Shown one piece after another: positions 52,669 to 62,195 of a stretch of 64,000 nucleotides of DNA. Source of the DNA: Rhodothermales bacterium. GTDB taxonomy: Bacteria; Bacteroidota; Rhodothermia; Rhodothermales; Bin80. The position numbers were made by a program, and so were the translations under genes. The number at the start of each line of letters is the position of its first letter. Within the stretch, counting starts at the first letter, position 1. The stretch is from positions 135,246 to 199,245 of the forward strand of contig CATQHT010000003.1 of the NCBI GenBank assembly GCA_958296045.1. Direction: 5' to 3'. The notes beneath the pieces were generated by a model, which saw nothing but the letters and a program-made list of their open reading frames with translations, ran no database searches and had not been told where the DNA came from.

Positions 52669-54987
52669 CTACTGCTCAAACCGGTATACGCCATGAATAC
52701 TTTCGACCCTCTTCAGGCGCGTAATCAGGCGCCTCAGGTGCTGCAAATCCGCGACGTCAAGCACCAGCGTGCCCTCAAAGATGCCGTCCTTCGTCTCTAC
52801 CGTGATAGATCGGATATTCGTCTTGAGGTTTCGCGAAATCACCGTCGTAAGGTCGTGCACTATTCCGACACGATCCTCTCCAACAACGCGGAGACCGACA
52901 ATAAACCGGACATCCTTCTGCCGGCTCCAGTCACAAGGCTGAATCCGCTCACCAAAATTCACCAGAAGGTTCGGCGCATTCCTGCACACAGTGCGGTGAA
53001 TCTTCAAGATGCCGGTCTTGCTGATATACCCGAATACGGGATCCCCCGGAATCGGATTGCAGCATGAGGCATAGCTCACCGCAACGCCCGCGATCCGCTG
53101 ACCGTTGATGACTAGCGTGTCCTGGCCTGAAGTCTGCGCCTGCTTCCGAAATGTGTCATACTGCTCGCTTAGACCTCCAGCACTCGGATATTCGGGCTCC
53201 GACTCGTGAACCCTGCCAGTGCGCAACAAGGCTACAAGCTCGTTGATATCGAACAGACCCGAAGCGATCTCGAAGAACATCTGGTCCGTACTCGCATACT
53301 TGAACTTCGCCGCATAGCGCGACAGCATCGCATCACTCACGTTCAGCTTGGCGCGCGCCGCCTTCTTTTTCCAGAGTTCTCGCCCGTAACGCGTTGCGTC
53401 GCGTCGCTTCTCATTGATCCAATACCGTATCCGGCTACGTGCCTTCTGCGTCACCACAAACTTCATCCAGTCCGGGTTCGGCGTCTTTTTTTTGGACGTG
53501 ATAATCTCCACCTGGTCGCCGCTAGTGAGCCGGAATGATAGCGGCACCATCTTACCGTTCACCTTCGCGCCTATGCACTGGTATCCTATATCCGTATGGA
53601 TTCGGAATGCAAAATCTACGGGCGTCGCACCACTGGGCAGCGTCTTCAGGTCGCCGCGAGGCGTAAAGACGTAGATCTCGTCGGTATAGAGGTTTAGGCG
53701 AAAATCTTTGACGAACTCTGTCGCATGCTCCTTGCGGGGATTCTCCATAAGGTCATGGACCCAGGTCAGGAACTGGTCCATAGTTTCGTCCGACTTCTGG
53801 ACCCCCTCCTTGTACTTCCAGTGCGCCGCCACGCCACGTTCCGCGATTTCGTGCATCTCCTGGGTACGAATCTGCACCTCAATGCGCCGGCCATCAGAAC
53901 CCAGTACCGTAGTGTGCAAGCTCTGATAGCCGTTGGATTTGGGAACCGAAATGAAGTCGCGAAAGCGTTCTGGAAGCGGCTTGTATAAGTCCGTGATGAT
54001 CGAATAGACCCTCCAGCAGTCCTCCTTGCCCTGCCTGCCGCCGCTCTTTAAGACGATGCGAATAGCGAAAATGTCATAAATCTCTTCCAGCGGCTTGTTT
54101 TGCGCCTTCATCTTCAGGAAGATGGAGTGCACATTTTTTGACCGCCCGTAGATGTCAAAGTCGAAGCCCATCTTCTGCAGTCGCCGCTTCAGGGGTCCGA
54201 TAAATGTGCTGATATAAGCGTCACGCTCCTGACGACTTGCCTTCAGTCCGCGTACGATAGCGTCATATGCATCCGCCTCCAGCACCCGGAGCGAAAGATC
54301 CTCGAGCTCATTCTTGATGGCCTGGAGCCCGAACCGGTGTGCCAGCGGAGCAAACAGCGTCTGCGTCTCCTGCGCGACGCGGAGCTGCTTGGCACGCGGA
54401 AGAAATCTGATTGTCCGCATGTTGTGCAGCCGGTCTGCAAACTTAACGAGCATGACGCGAATGTCGTGCGACATGGAAAGGATAAGTTTGCAGACATTCT
54501 CGGCCTGACTCAGTTCGCGATTGGAGTATACCCCCCGAATCTTGGTCAGCCCGTCAATCAGCATAGCCATCCTGATCTGCGGCTGGGCTCTCGCGCACGT
54601 CTCCACGTATACCCCCCGAATCTTGGTCAGCCCGTCAATCAGCATAGCCATCTCCTCGCCAAACTCCTGCTCCACCAGCCGCAATGACAACTCGGTGTCC
54701 TCTACGACATCGTGCAGGAGGGCCGCTGCCACGCTCGTGTCGTCAATGCGAATCATCGTGGCCACGATGTGCGCCACCGCCAGCGGGTGCGTGAAATACC
54801 ATTCGCCGCTGGCACGCAAATCGTTGCGGTGCGCCCAGTGACCGAGCGCGAATGCCCGCCGTATCAGGTCTTCATCGGTGGTCGGAAGATGTTCCCGGCA
54901 TGCGCGCAAGAGCGACTGCAGCTGTCGCTCGTTCTCTGGGCTTTCCTGCCCGCGAGACTGCTTAAGGATGGCCGAGGTTTCAAGCAT
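52669..54987 (-). CDS. RelA/SpoT-family (p)ppGpp synthetase/hydrolase
   Basis: The 772-residue protein has the Rel domain order: HD hydrolase (HPLAVAHIVATMI, LLHDVVEDTE, KFADRLHNMRT), synthetase (RFRDFISVPKSNGYQSLHTT, RRIEVQIRTQEMHEIAERG), TGS (IYVFTPRGDLKTLPSGATPV then DFAFRIHTDIG) and a C-terminal ACT domain (RIVHDLT region and NIRSITVET). Both HD and synthetase motifs are intact, so it could both make and degrade (p)ppGpp. An unusual 27-residue insertion duplicates MAMLIDGLTKIRGVY (residues 113-127 and 140-154) inside the HD domain. It lies 152 bp downstream of rplQ on the same strand. Confidence 0.93.
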   Translation of the reverse strand: MLETSAILKQSRGQESPENERQLQSLLRACREHLPTTDEDLIRRAFALGHWAHRNDLRASGEWYFTHPLAVAHIVATMIRIDDTSVAAALLHDVVEDTELSLRLVEQEFGEEMAMLIDGLTKIRGVYVETCARAQPQIRMAMLIDGLTKIRGVYSNRELSQAENVCKLILSMSHDIRVMLVKFADRLHNMRTIRFLPRAKQLRVAQETQTLFAPLAHRFGLQAIKNELEDLSLRVLEADAYDAIVRGLKASRQERDAYISTFIGPLKRRLQKMGFDFDIYGRSKNVHSIFLKMKAQNKPLEEIYDIFAIRIVLKSGGRQGKEDCWRVYSIITDLYKPLPERFRDFISVPKSNGYQSLHTTVLGSDGRRIEVQIRTQEMHEIAERGVAAHWKYKEGVQKSDETMDQFLTWVHDLMENPRKEHATEFVKDFRLNLYTDEIYVFTPRGDLKTLPSGATPVDFAFRIHTDIGYQCIGAKVNGKMVPLSFRLTSGDQVEIITSKKKTPNPDWMKFVVTQKARSRIRYWINEKRRDATRYGRELWKKKAARAKLNVSDAMLSRYAAKFKYASTDQMFFEIASGLFDINELVALLRTGRVHESEPEYPSAGGLSEQYDTFRKQAQTSGQDTLVINGQRIAGVAVSYASCCNPIPGDPVFGYISKTGILKIHRTVCRNAPNLLVNFGERIQPCDWSRQKDVRFIVGLRVVGEDRVGIVHDLTTVISRNLKTNIRSITVETKDGIFEGTLVLDVADLQHLRRLITRLKRVESIHGVYRFEQ
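54526..54652. repeat. 46-bp direct repeat inside the RelA/SpoT HD domain
   Basis: The same 46 bases (starting GTATACCCCCCGAATCTTGG) occur at 54526-54571 and 54607-54652, 81 bp apart. The 35-bp spacer is unrelated to flanking sequence. The net insertion is 81 bp, so the reading frame is kept. Confidence 0.9.
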
Positions 54988-55139
54988 GGTATACGATACC
55001 CCAACTGAAGCCTTCCGGTTTCTTCGAATAGCGAAGCCGGACGGAAATGTTACCCACCCGGCCTCTTGTTACGTGTCAGTGTCCACGGACCGGGCGGGCT
55101 TACCCCACAACAAGTCCTTTCTTCCTCGCCTTTCCTTGC

Positions 55140-55583
55140 TTACTCAGTGTCTGGCACCGATCGGCGGCGACGGCCGCGACGTGTCCGGCGACGGCGACGC
55201 GTGGTGGGCGTTTCTACCGTGCTTTGGTTGTAGTCCACCAGCTCGATCATGGCCATCTGAGCACCGTCACCGGAGCGCTGCCCCATCTTTACGATGCGCG
55301 TGTAGCCCCCGCTTCGGGTCCCCACCATCTCCGCAACCTCCCCAAACAACTCCGTGACGGCTCGCTTGTCGCGCAGATAGCGAAAGACATGCCGCCTGTT
55401 GTGGGTGGATTCGCTTAGCGCCCGCGTGATAAGCGGTTCAACAAAGGGGCGCAGCGCTTTCGCCTTCGCGAGTGTGGTGCGGATCCGCTTGTGTCTGATG
55501 AGTGCGCAGGACAATGCTGCTAGCGTCGCCTTCCTATGGGCGCGCGTGCGGCCGAGCTTATGTCCTTTCTTGGCGTGACGCAT
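55140..55583 (-). CDS. rplQ: 50S ribosomal protein L17
   Basis: The 147-residue protein begins [19 protein letters not shown] and has the L17 core [20 protein letters not shown] and [20 protein letters not shown]. Beyond the usual end it carries an Arg-rich tail ([18 protein letters not shown]). It is the last gene of the ribosomal operon, 15 bp after rpoA. Confidence 0.97.
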   Translation of the reverse strand: MRHAKKGHKLGRTRAHRKATLAALSCALIRHKRIRTTLAKAKALRPFVEPLITRALSESTHNRRHVFRYLRDKRAVTELFGEVAEMVGTRSGGYTRIVKMGQRSGDGAQMAMIELVDYNQSTVETPTTRRRRRTRRGRRRRSVPDTE

Positions 55584-55598
55584 CGTCGTTATCCGATG

Positions 55599-56582
55599 TT
55601 ATTCAACGCTTTCTGTGCCAACCGTGACAAACTCCATCCCGAAGCGCAATCCGCGGTCCTCGAGCACTTTTTCAAGCTCCTGCAAGGACTTGCGTCCAAA
55701 GTTGCGGAACTTGAGCATCTCCGCATGCTCCTTCCTTATCAGGTCGCCTACCGTCCGGATGTCAGCGGCCCTTAGACAGTTCTTAGCCCTGACCGACAGC
55801 TCCAGATCTTCCACGGACTCTTCAAGCAACTCCTGCGTTCGGGCCGTATGCACTCTGTAAGACCTCTTGACGGCCTGCGCAACAGGCTTGATCTCCATGT
55901 CATCGAACAGATTGATATGATCTCGGAGGATGACCGCCGCTTGCGCCATGGCGTCCTCAGGCGTGATGCTGCCATCGGTCTCCACCTCAATCTCCAGGCG
56001 CTCATAGTCCACACGCTGCTGTACGCGTGTGGGCTTTACCGCGTAACGGACCCGCTTGATCGGCGAATAGATCGCGTCAATAGCAATCACGCCAATAGGA
56101 TCTTCTGCGCGTTTGTTCTCATGTGCTGGCACATAGCCGCGACCACGCTCGACGCGCATCTCCACCCCAAAGTCCGCAGTATCTCCTAACGTGGCGATGT
56201 AATGGTCTCTGTTAAGTACCGTGTAGTCGGTGGTGGATCCAGCAATATCCCCAGCCTTCCAAATGCCTGGCCCCTTAACTCGGTGATAGATCGCTTCTCC
56301 AGCATATTCCGAAGCACCAAACCGCACGCCCTTAAGATTCAATATGATGTCGGACACATCCTCAGTGACGCCCGGTACCGTCGAGAATTCGTGCTGCACG
56401 CCCTCTATGCGGATGGCGGTGATCACCACACCTTCTAGTGACGACAAGAGCACGCGGCGCAGCGCATTGCCGATAGTTACACCAAAACGCGGCTCTAACG
56501 GCTGAAGTACAAAGCAGGCGCCGAATTGCGACTGCCTTTCAACTTCAACGCCTCCTGGCAGATGGATGCCGTGGTTGCCCAT
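55599..56582 (-). CDS. rpoA: RNA polymerase alpha subunit
   Basis: From ATG 56582 the product is 327 residues. The N-terminal dimerisation domain has FGVTIGNALRRVLLSSLEG and FSTVPGVTEDVSDIILNLKG; the C-terminal domain has LELSVRAKNCLRAADIRTVG and FGRKSLQELEKVLEDRGL. It assembles core RNA polymerase and contacts UP elements and regulators. It lies between rpsD and rplQ, the classical alpha-operon place. The open frame extends to 56627, but the later ATG fits the family start. Confidence 0.98.
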   Translation of the reverse strand: MGNHGIHLPGGVEVERQSQFGACFVLQPLEPRFGVTIGNALRRVLLSSLEGVVITAIRIEGVQHEFSTVPGVTEDVSDIILNLKGVRFGASEYAGEAIYHRVKGPGIWKAGDIAGSTTDYTVLNRDHYIATLGDTADFGVEMRVERGRGYVPAHENKRAEDPIGVIAIDAIYSPIKRVRYAVKPTRVQQRVDYERLEIEVETDGSITPEDAMAQAAVILRDHINLFDDMEIKPVAQAVKRSYRVHTARTQELLEESVEDLELSVRAKNCLRAADIRTVGDLIRKEHAEMLKFRNFGRKSLQELEKVLEDRGLRFGMEFVTVGTESVE

Positions 56583-56604
56583 ATTCCTAGGTTGCAGGTT
56601 ATTA

Positions 56605-57207
56605 CTACTTGGAGTACAGCTCCACAATCAGCTGCTCTTTGATTGTCTCGGGGATATCCTTTCGACTCGGGTAATCCACGAACTTGCCTGTCAGCGTCTT
56701 GCGGTCCATCTCAAGCCAAGAGTAGGAATGCCGGTTGCGCCGGACATTCTCCTGGAAGAGCGGCGACCGCCGGCTTTTTGGACGCACCGCCACGACATCC
56801 CCCGGACGCAGCTGATACGAAGGGATACTGACGATCTGGTCATTCACGACGATATGCCCATGGTTGACCATCTGCCGCGCCTGACGGCGCGTGGCACCGA
56901 TGCCCAGACGGAACACCGAGTTATCAAGACGTGCCTCAAGAAAGCGCAGCAGGTTCTCGCCTGTTACCCCCTTCTTGCGCGCCGCCTTCTTAAACAGGTT
57001 ACGGAATTGACGCTCTAGCATTCCGTAGGTATGCTTCGCCTTCTGCTTCTCTTTCAGCTGGACAGCATACTCACTCTCCCGCCTACGCCGACTCTGCCCG
57101 TGCTGCCCCGGTGGGTGAGGCTTGCGCTCAAGCACTTTGCTGGGGCCAAAGAGCGGCTCCTTGAACCGCCGCGCAATCTTCTGCTTCGGGCCTCGATAGC
57201 GAGCCAT
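56605..57207 (-). CDS. rpsD: 30S ribosomal protein S4
   Basis: The 200-residue protein starts MARYRGPKQKIARRF and has the S4 RNA-binding domain RLDNSVFRLGIGATRRQARQ and MVNHGHIVVNDQIVSIPSYQ. It binds 16S rRNA early in 30S assembly and can act as an autoregulator. The N-terminal zinc cysteines of some S4 proteins are absent. It is 22 bp after rpsK. Confidence 0.98.
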   Translation of the reverse strand: MARYRGPKQKIARRFKEPLFGPSKVLERKPHPPGQHGQSRRRRESEYAVQLKEKQKAKHTYGMLERQFRNLFKKAARKKGVTGENLLRFLEARLDNSVFRLGIGATRRQARQMVNHGHIVVNDQIVSIPSYQLRPGDVVAVRPKSRRSPLFQENVRRNRHSYSWLEMDRKTLTGKFVDYPSRKDIPETIKEQLIVELYSK

Positions 57208-57228
57208 GGATGGCTAAGTGGTCTGGTT

Positions 57229-57639
57229 CTAGATGCGCCGCCGCTTCGGTGGGCGACAGCCGTTATGTGGAATAGGTGTTAAATCGCGAATAGAAGCGAT
57301 ATCCAAGCCTGACACCGACAGCGCGCGTATCGCGGACTCGCGCCCAGAGCCGGGACCCTTGACATAGACGTCCACCCTGCGCAAACCCAGCTCGTATGCC
57401 TCGGTGGCTGCGGTAGTGGAGGCCACCTGAGCAGCATACGGGGTGCTCTTGCGGCTGCCCTTGAAGCCCTCCTTCCCGGAGCTGGACCACGAAATGCAGT
57501 TCCCGTACTGGTCCGTCAAGGTCACAATCACATTGTTGAATGTGGCACGGATAAACGCCATCCCATTCGGATCGACAGAGATCTTCTTGCGGCGAGTCCG
57601 TGGACCGCGTCCTGCTCTGCGCGAAAGTTTTCTGGCCAT
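57229..57639 (-). CDS. rpsK: 30S ribosomal protein S11
   Basis: The 136-residue protein has [40 protein letters not shown] and the C-terminal [20 protein letters not shown], diagnostic for S11 in the 30S platform. It is 12 bp after rpsM on the minus strand. Confidence 0.98.
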   Translation of the reverse strand: MARKLSRRAGRGPRTRRKKISVDPNGMAFIRATFNNVIVTLTDQYGNCISWSSSGKEGFKGSRKSTPYAAQVASTTAATEAYELGLRRVDVYVKGPGSGRESAIRALSVSGLDIASIRDLTPIPHNGCRPPKRRRI

Positions 57640-57651
57640 TGCGTGTAGTGG

Positions 57652-58032
57652 TTACTTGCGCGGCGCCTTCTTCTTGCCCGCCACGGTCTTTTTGCGCCCT
57701 TTGCGCGTTCGGGCATTTGTCTTGGTGCGCTGACCGCGAACCGGCAAGTTGCGGCGGTGACGCATCCCCCGGTAGCAGCCGATATCCATCAGCCGCTTGA
57801 TATTCAACTGCACCTCTTTACGCAGATCCCCCTCTACCACATAGTGGTCTTCGATCAGCCGCCGTATTTTGCGAGTCTGGTCGTCCGTCCAGTCCTCTGG
57901 GCGCCGGTCTGGATCGAGGTTCATTCGATCCAGTATTTCGCGCGCCTTGGATCTCCCGATCCCGTAGATGGATGTCAGTGCGATCTCTCCCCGCTTCTTT
58001 GCGGGGACATCGATTCCAGCTATTCGCGGCAT
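57652..58032 (-). CDS. rpsM: 30S ribosomal protein S13
   Basis: From ATG 58032 the product is 126 residues: [55 protein letters not shown], and a basic tail. S13 contacts the P-site tRNA and L5 across subunits. The longer open frame to 58185 reads through rpmJ in another frame and is rejected. Confidence 0.97.
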   Translation of the reverse strand: MPRIAGIDVPAKKRGEIALTSIYGIGRSKAREILDRMNLDPDRRPEDWTDDQTRKIRRLIEDHYVVEGDLRKEVQLNIKRLMDIGCYRGMRHRRNLPVRGQRTKTNARTRKGRKKTVAGKKKAPRK

Positions 58033-58043
58033 ATCTCCTCTGC

Positions 58044-58160
58044 TTAGCCCTGACGCTGCTTGTGCCGGGGATTCTTCTTGTTGATGACGTACAAACGCCC
58101 CTTGCGGCGAACGATCTTGTCTCCCGCGCCGCGCTTCTTCACACTGGCCCTGACTTTCAT
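58044..58160 (-). CDS. rpmJ: 50S ribosomal protein L36
   Basis: A 38-residue frame on the minus strand from ATG 58160 to TAA 58044-58046 encodes [20 protein letters not shown] then [18 protein letters not shown]. This is L36 of the zinc-free type: the Cys/His ligands of the classical form are replaced (RGAGDK instead of CxxC). It lies between infA and rpsM, 11 bp before the latter, in its standard place. Confidence 0.95.
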   Translation of the reverse strand: MKVRASVKKRGAGDKIVRRKGRLYVINKKNPRHKQRQG

Positions 58161-58225
58161 GTGCGTCCCTCGAATTTGGATGCAAACACAGGGTAACGTT
58201 CTGGCGACAAGCCAGGTTCCCACGC

Positions 58226-58453
58226 TTACCGTTCTTTCTTCTCGCGGTGAACGATGCGGCCTTTGGTCAGATCAAAGGGCGAAAGCTCCACCTTAACGCG
58301 GTCTCCTGGCAGCACGTTGATGTTCCGGATCCGCATCTTGCCAGACAAGAGTCCCAAGATGCGGTGGCCGTTGTCTAGTACTACGCGAAACTGCGAGTTG
58401 GGCAGGAACTCAGCGACTTCGCCGAACTGCACTACTGGTTTCTGTTTTGCCAT
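58226..58453 (-). CDS. infA: Translation initiation factor IF-1
   Basis: The 75-residue OB-fold protein has [40 protein letters not shown] and [22 protein letters not shown]-1 binds the ribosomal A site during initiation. Its first 44 bp overlap the 3' end of map in another frame. Confidence 0.97.
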   Translation of the reverse strand: MAKQKPVVQFGEVAEFLPNSQFRVVLDNGHRILGLLSGKMRIRNINVLPGDRVKVELSPFDLTKGRIVHREKKER

Positions 58454-59267
58454 TCGCGGGTGAGGAAGGGAGTAGGTGGTATGGGGGTGTTACTACGTCT
58501 TCGATGTAGCGGAAGGTGGTCAAGATTTCGGGGGCGCCGCGGTCCACGGCAACCATATGTTCGTAATGGGCAGACGGGGTGCCGTCTGCTGTGCGCACCG
58601 TCCAGCCGTCGCTATCGACTGAGATGCTAGGTGTTCCCAGGTTAATCATTGGCTCGATACAAAGCGTAGCTCCGCGCCGCAGCAATGCCCCACGCCCTGG
58701 ACGTCCAAAGTTCGGTATCTGAGGCGGTTCATGCAACTTACGGCCGATGCCGTGACCTACAAGGTCACGCACCACCCCGTATCCGTTGCAGTACCGTTCG
58801 ACCGCATGCGAGATGTCTCCCACACGATTTCCAGCCACCGCCTGGCTGATGCCAGAAAGCAGCGCACGGTAGGTGACGTTACAAAGCGCCCGGCAGGTGC
58901 TTGAGATGCTGCCCAACGCGAAGGTAAATGCACTGTCACCATAATACCCATTCAGCCGGACGCCGCAGTCCACAGATACCAGGTCACCTTCTCGAAGACG
59001 ATATCCACCCGGGATGCCATGCACGATCTCATCGTTGACCGACACGCATAGCGTCGACGGAAAGGGAGCTGGTCCAGGGATGCGGTAACCCTTGAATGCA
59101 GGCTCAGCGTCATGGCTACGGACAAACCGCTCCGCCTCGCGATCGAGCTCAAACGTTGAGATGCCCGGCTCTACAAACCTGGCTACCTCCCCCAGCGTCC
59201 GTGCGACCAAGTCGGCACTGGCGCGAAGGCCATCCAGCTCCCTTTGTGTCCTCAATTGTAGCATCAA
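58410..59267 (-). CDS. map: Methionine aminopeptidase, type I
   Basis: The 285-residue protein has the pita-bread metal ligands: [20 protein letters not shown] (two Asp), [18 protein letters not shown] (His), [10 protein letters not shown] (Glu) and [10 protein letters not shown] (Glu). It removes the initiator Met from new proteins. The catalytic domain ends near [10 protein letters not shown]; the last about 25 residues are an extension encoded by DNA overlapping the start of infA. The start overlaps the secY stop (ATGATG; two possible Met). Confidence 0.96.
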   Translation of the reverse strand: MMLQLRTQRELDGLRASADLVARTLGEVARFVEPGISTFELDREAERFVRSHDAEPAFKGYRIPGPAPFPSTLCVSVNDEIVHGIPGGYRLREGDLVSVDCGVRLNGYYGDSAFTFALGSISSTCRALCNVTYRALLSGISQAVAGNRVGDISHAVERYCNGYGVVRDLVGHGIGRKLHEPPQIPNFGRPGRGALLRRGATLCIEPMINLGTPSISVDSDGWTVRTADGTPSAHYEHMVAVDRGAPEILTTFRYIEDVVTPPYHLLPSSPANGKTETSSAVRRSR

Positions 59268-60586
59268 CGATACCGTCTTCCGCGCATGCGCCCGCCCTTC
59301 ATGAAGCCGCTGTAGTGCCGCATGAGGAGGTGACTCTCCACCTGTTTTAGCGTATCGAGCGTCACTCCAACCATTATCAGCAGGCTCGTGCCTCCGAAGA
59401 ACTGCGCGAACTGCTGCGTCTCCGTGATGCCTAGCTGCACAGCAAAGGCTGGCAGGATGGCGGCAAATCCAATAAAGAGCGAGCCCGGGAGCGTGACACG
59501 CGTCAGGATGTCATCAATGAACTCGCTGGTCTGCTTGCCCGGACGGATGCCAGGGATGAACCCGCCCTGGCGCTTCATCGTGTCTGCCATCTCCTTCGGA
59601 TTAACAGCAATGGCCGTATAAAAGTACGTGAAAAAGACACACACAAAGAAAAAGATGATAGAATATCCCCAACTCGTGAAGTCGAGAAACAGCGCACCGA
59701 ACTGCCGCATCGCCGTGCTGTCTGGAAAGAACTGCACGATCGTGCCCGGCACGAACATGATGGACTGAGCGAAGATTATCGGCATGACGCCCGCAGCGTT
59801 GACCCGGATGGGCAGATACTGCGTGGTGCCGCCGTACACCTTGCGGCCTATCACTCTCTTGGCATACTGCACAGGAATGCGGCGCGTCGCCTGGGTCATC
59901 AGCACAACAAATGCCGTGACCAGCACCAGCACTCCGATCTCAAACAGGAACAGAAATAAGTTCGGCATCTGGCGGAACTCGTTCACAAACGCCTGGGGAA
60001 GAAAGGCGATGATGCCGATGGTGATTATCAGGCTGATTCCGTTGCCGATGCCGCTCTCGGTGATCCGCTCACCAAGCCACATGACGAACATCGTGCCCGA
60101 TGTCAGCACTATCACAGTGACCACCATGAACGAGGTCGGATTGATCACCACCGCGGATCGCACCGTGTTGAGCAGGAATACTGAGTATCCAATAGATTGG
60201 AGCGCGGTGATACCAGCGGTCCCGTACCGCGTCAGCTGCGTTATTTTGCGTCGCCCTTCCTCTCCTTCGCGCTGCAGTTTCTGAAAATAGGGCACGGCTG
60301 CCCCCAGAAGCTGAATGATGATGCTGGCCGTGATGTACGGCATGATCCCAAGCGCAAATACGCCCGCCTGCAGAAAGGCTCCTCCCACAAACAGGTTGAA
60401 GAAGCCGAACAGGTTGTTGACATCTCCCTGCGCGAATGCGGCTTTGAGCGCGACCGCATCAATGCCCGGCAGCGGCACGTAGGCCCCGATCCTGTAGATA
60501 ACAAGGATGCCAAGCGTATACAGAATACGCTTGCGCAGCTCGTCAATCTTCCAGATGTCGCGCAGACTTTGCGCCAGTCCAGCCAT
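59264..60586 (-). CDS. secY: Preprotein translocase subunit SecY
   Basis: The 440-residue protein has ten hydrophobic helices and SecY signatures: RILYTLGILVIYRIGAYVPL then PGIDAVAL, FALGIMPYITASIIIQLLGA, QAFVNEFRQMP, NAAGVMPIIFAQSIMFVP and RQGGFIPGIRPGKQTSEFID. It forms the protein-conducting channel with SecE/G. It lies between rplO and map. Confidence 0.98.
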   Translation of the reverse strand: MAGLAQSLRDIWKIDELRKRILYTLGILVIYRIGAYVPLPGIDAVALKAAFAQGDVNNLFGFFNLFVGGAFLQAGVFALGIMPYITASIIIQLLGAAVPYFQKLQREGEEGRRKITQLTRYGTAGITALQSIGYSVFLLNTVRSAVVINPTSFMVVTVIVLTSGTMFVMWLGERITESGIGNGISLIITIGIIAFLPQAFVNEFRQMPNLFLFLFEIGVLVLVTAFVVLMTQATRRIPVQYAKRVIGRKVYGGTTQYLPIRVNAAGVMPIIFAQSIMFVPGTIVQFFPDSTAMRQFGALFLDFTSWGYSIIFFFVCVFFTYFYTAIAVNPKEMADTMKRQGGFIPGIRPGKQTSEFIDDILTRVTLPGSLFIGFAAILPAFAVQLGITETQQFAQFFGGTSLLIMVGVTLDTLKQVESHLLMRHYSGFMKGGRMRGRRYR

Positions 60587-60593
60587 AATCTCC

Positions 60594-61061
60594 TCAGTTA
60601 TTCAGCACTTCGGCTGTGCCGTCTGCCTCTTCGATTTTGCGCAACGCCGATCGGCTGAAGGCGTGTGCCTGCACCATTACTGGCACCGTAAGTGTACCCT
60701 GTCCGAGAATCTTTATCCGATCCCGAGACCTGGCAAGCCCTGCTTCTACCAACACCGCCGGGTTGATGGTCTGTGATGCATTCAGCCGCTCCGACTGAAT
60801 CAGCTGTTCCAACTGCGACAGGTTGAATACCCGGTATTCGACGCGTGACGGGTTATTGAATCCAAACTTGGGAACGCGCCGCTGAAGAGGCATCTGCCCG
60901 CCTTCAAACCATGCCGGCATCCGGCGGTTACCCGACCGGCTTCGCTGGCCCTTGTTGCCGCGCGTCGAGCTATGGCCGCCTTTGCCAGAGCCAACCCCTC
61001 GGCCCAGCCGTTTGCGCTTGCGCGTAGAGCCAACAGCAGGGCTCAGTTTACTCAGATTCAT
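60594..61061 (-). CDS. rplO: 50S ribosomal protein L15
   Basis: The 155-residue protein starts [20 protein letters not shown] then [19 protein letters not shown] and contains [19 protein letters not shown], typical for L15, with the late glycine-containing [20 protein letters not shown]. Its start overlaps the rpmD stop by 14 bp. Confidence 0.97.
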   Translation of the reverse strand: MNLSKLSPAVGSTRKRKRLGRGVGSGKGGHSSTRGNKGQRSRSGNRRMPAWFEGGQMPLQRRVPKFGFNNPSRVEYRVFNLSQLEQLIQSERLNASQTINPAVLVEAGLARSRDRIKILGQGTLTVPVMVQAHAFSRSALRKIEEADGTAEVLNN

Positions 61062-61251
61062 GACTGCTTCCGTCTATCTTGCGCACCTCCACTAGGTGGT
61101 GCACAACCCCAATCATCCCGCGGATGTGCGGGTTGTCTTTGTGCTGCACCGTATGACGTATGCGCCGTAGGCCCAACGCGCGCATCGTCCGACGCTGCCG
61201 GCCTGAGGCGTGGATCAGGCTGCGCACCTGGGTAATTGTCAGTGTGGACAT
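61048..61251 (-). CDS. rpmD: 50S ribosomal protein L30
   Basis: The 67-residue protein has [20 protein letters not shown] and [20 protein letters not shown] then [11 protein letters not shown], the L30 pattern. It overlaps rplO and lies 8 bp after rpsE. Confidence 0.96.
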   Translation of the reverse strand: MSTLTITQVRSLIHASGRQRRTMRALGLRRIRHTVQHKDNPHIRGMIGVVHHLVEVRKIDGSSHESE

Positions 61252-61259
61252 AGTCTCAG

Positions 61260-61805
61260 CTATCCTTCAAAGACTCGCCGCAGCGGGATACCGCGCCGCT
61301 GGGCTACCTGAGCCGGATCCTCCAGCCTGCGCAGCCCATCGAGGGTGGCGCCGATCTGATTATGCAGGTTGCTGGTCCCCAGCGACTTGGCCAGCACATT
61401 GGTGATCCCAGCGCACTCCGCAACCGCACGCACCCCGCCACCGGCGATCACACCGGTACCCGGCGAAGCAGGCTGCAAGAGTACACGCCCCGCGTCCTGC
61501 CTGCCGATGACCTTGTGGGGAATCGTCCCGTGCTTGGTCACCGGCACGGAAATCAATCGCTTCTTTGCGCTCTCGGTGGCCTTGCCAATAGCATCGGCTA
61601 CCTCGTTGGCCTTGCCCAGCCCAGCGCCAACCTGGCCCTTACCATCGCCGACAACCACGACGGCATTAAACGAAAAGCGGCGACCTCCCCTGACCACCTT
61701 CGTCACGCGATTGACCGTTACCAGCCGGTCAATCCAGTCAACGGCGTCGTCGGATTCCGCCCGCCTCCGGGAAGAACGCCCGGAATGTCTTGCATGTCTA
61801 GCCAT
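61260..61805 (-). CDS. rpsE: 30S ribosomal protein S5
   Basis: The 181-residue protein has [40 protein letters not shown] and [20 protein letters not shown], covering the two S5 domains; S5 affects decoding fidelity. A basic extension of about 20 residues precedes the core. Confidence 0.98.
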   Translation of the reverse strand: MARHARHSGRSSRRRAESDDAVDWIDRLVTVNRVTKVVRGGRRFSFNAVVVVGDGKGQVGAGLGKANEVADAIGKATESAKKRLISVPVTKHGTIPHKVIGRQDAGRVLLQPASPGTGVIAGGGVRAVAECAGITNVLAKSLGTSNLHNQIGATLDGLRRLEDPAQVAQRRGIPLRRVFEG

Positions 61806-61815
61806 AGTGCTTCTG

Positions 61816-62181
61816 TTAGAATGTAAGGCCGCCCTTGCGCGCCGCTTCCGCCACCGTCTTTACACGCCCCTGATAGCGATACCCGTTGCGGTCCAATACG
61901 ACCGTCTCGATGCCAGCATCTCTGGCGCGCGAAGCCAGGCGCCGCCCGACCTGTTCACTGACTGTGGCTGGCGCGCCGATTTCCTGCACCTTTTCCAGAC
62001 TAGAAGCCGACGCGAGCGTGTGCCCGTGGACATCGTCAATCAACTGGGCGTAGATGTGCCTGTTAGACCGGAACACCGTGAGTCGGGGCCGGGCCACTGT
62101 GCCGGACACGCGCTTGCGCACGCTCCTCTTGACGCGTTGACGCCGCTGCACTCGTGCGGCTTTCGCTTTCCTGATCGCCAT
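61816..62181 (-). CDS. rplR: 50S ribosomal protein L18
   Basis: The 121-residue protein has [40 protein letters not shown] and [20 protein letters not shown], characteristic of L18, a 5S rRNA-binding protein. Confidence 0.97.
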   Translation of the reverse strand: MAIRKAKAARVQRRQRVKRSVRKRVSGTVARPRLTVFRSNRHIYAQLIDDVHGHTLASASSLEKVQEIGAPATVSEQVGRRLASRARDAGIETVVLDRNGYRYQGRVKTVAEAARKGGLTF

Positions 62182-62195
62182 GGTCAGTTGGTCAG

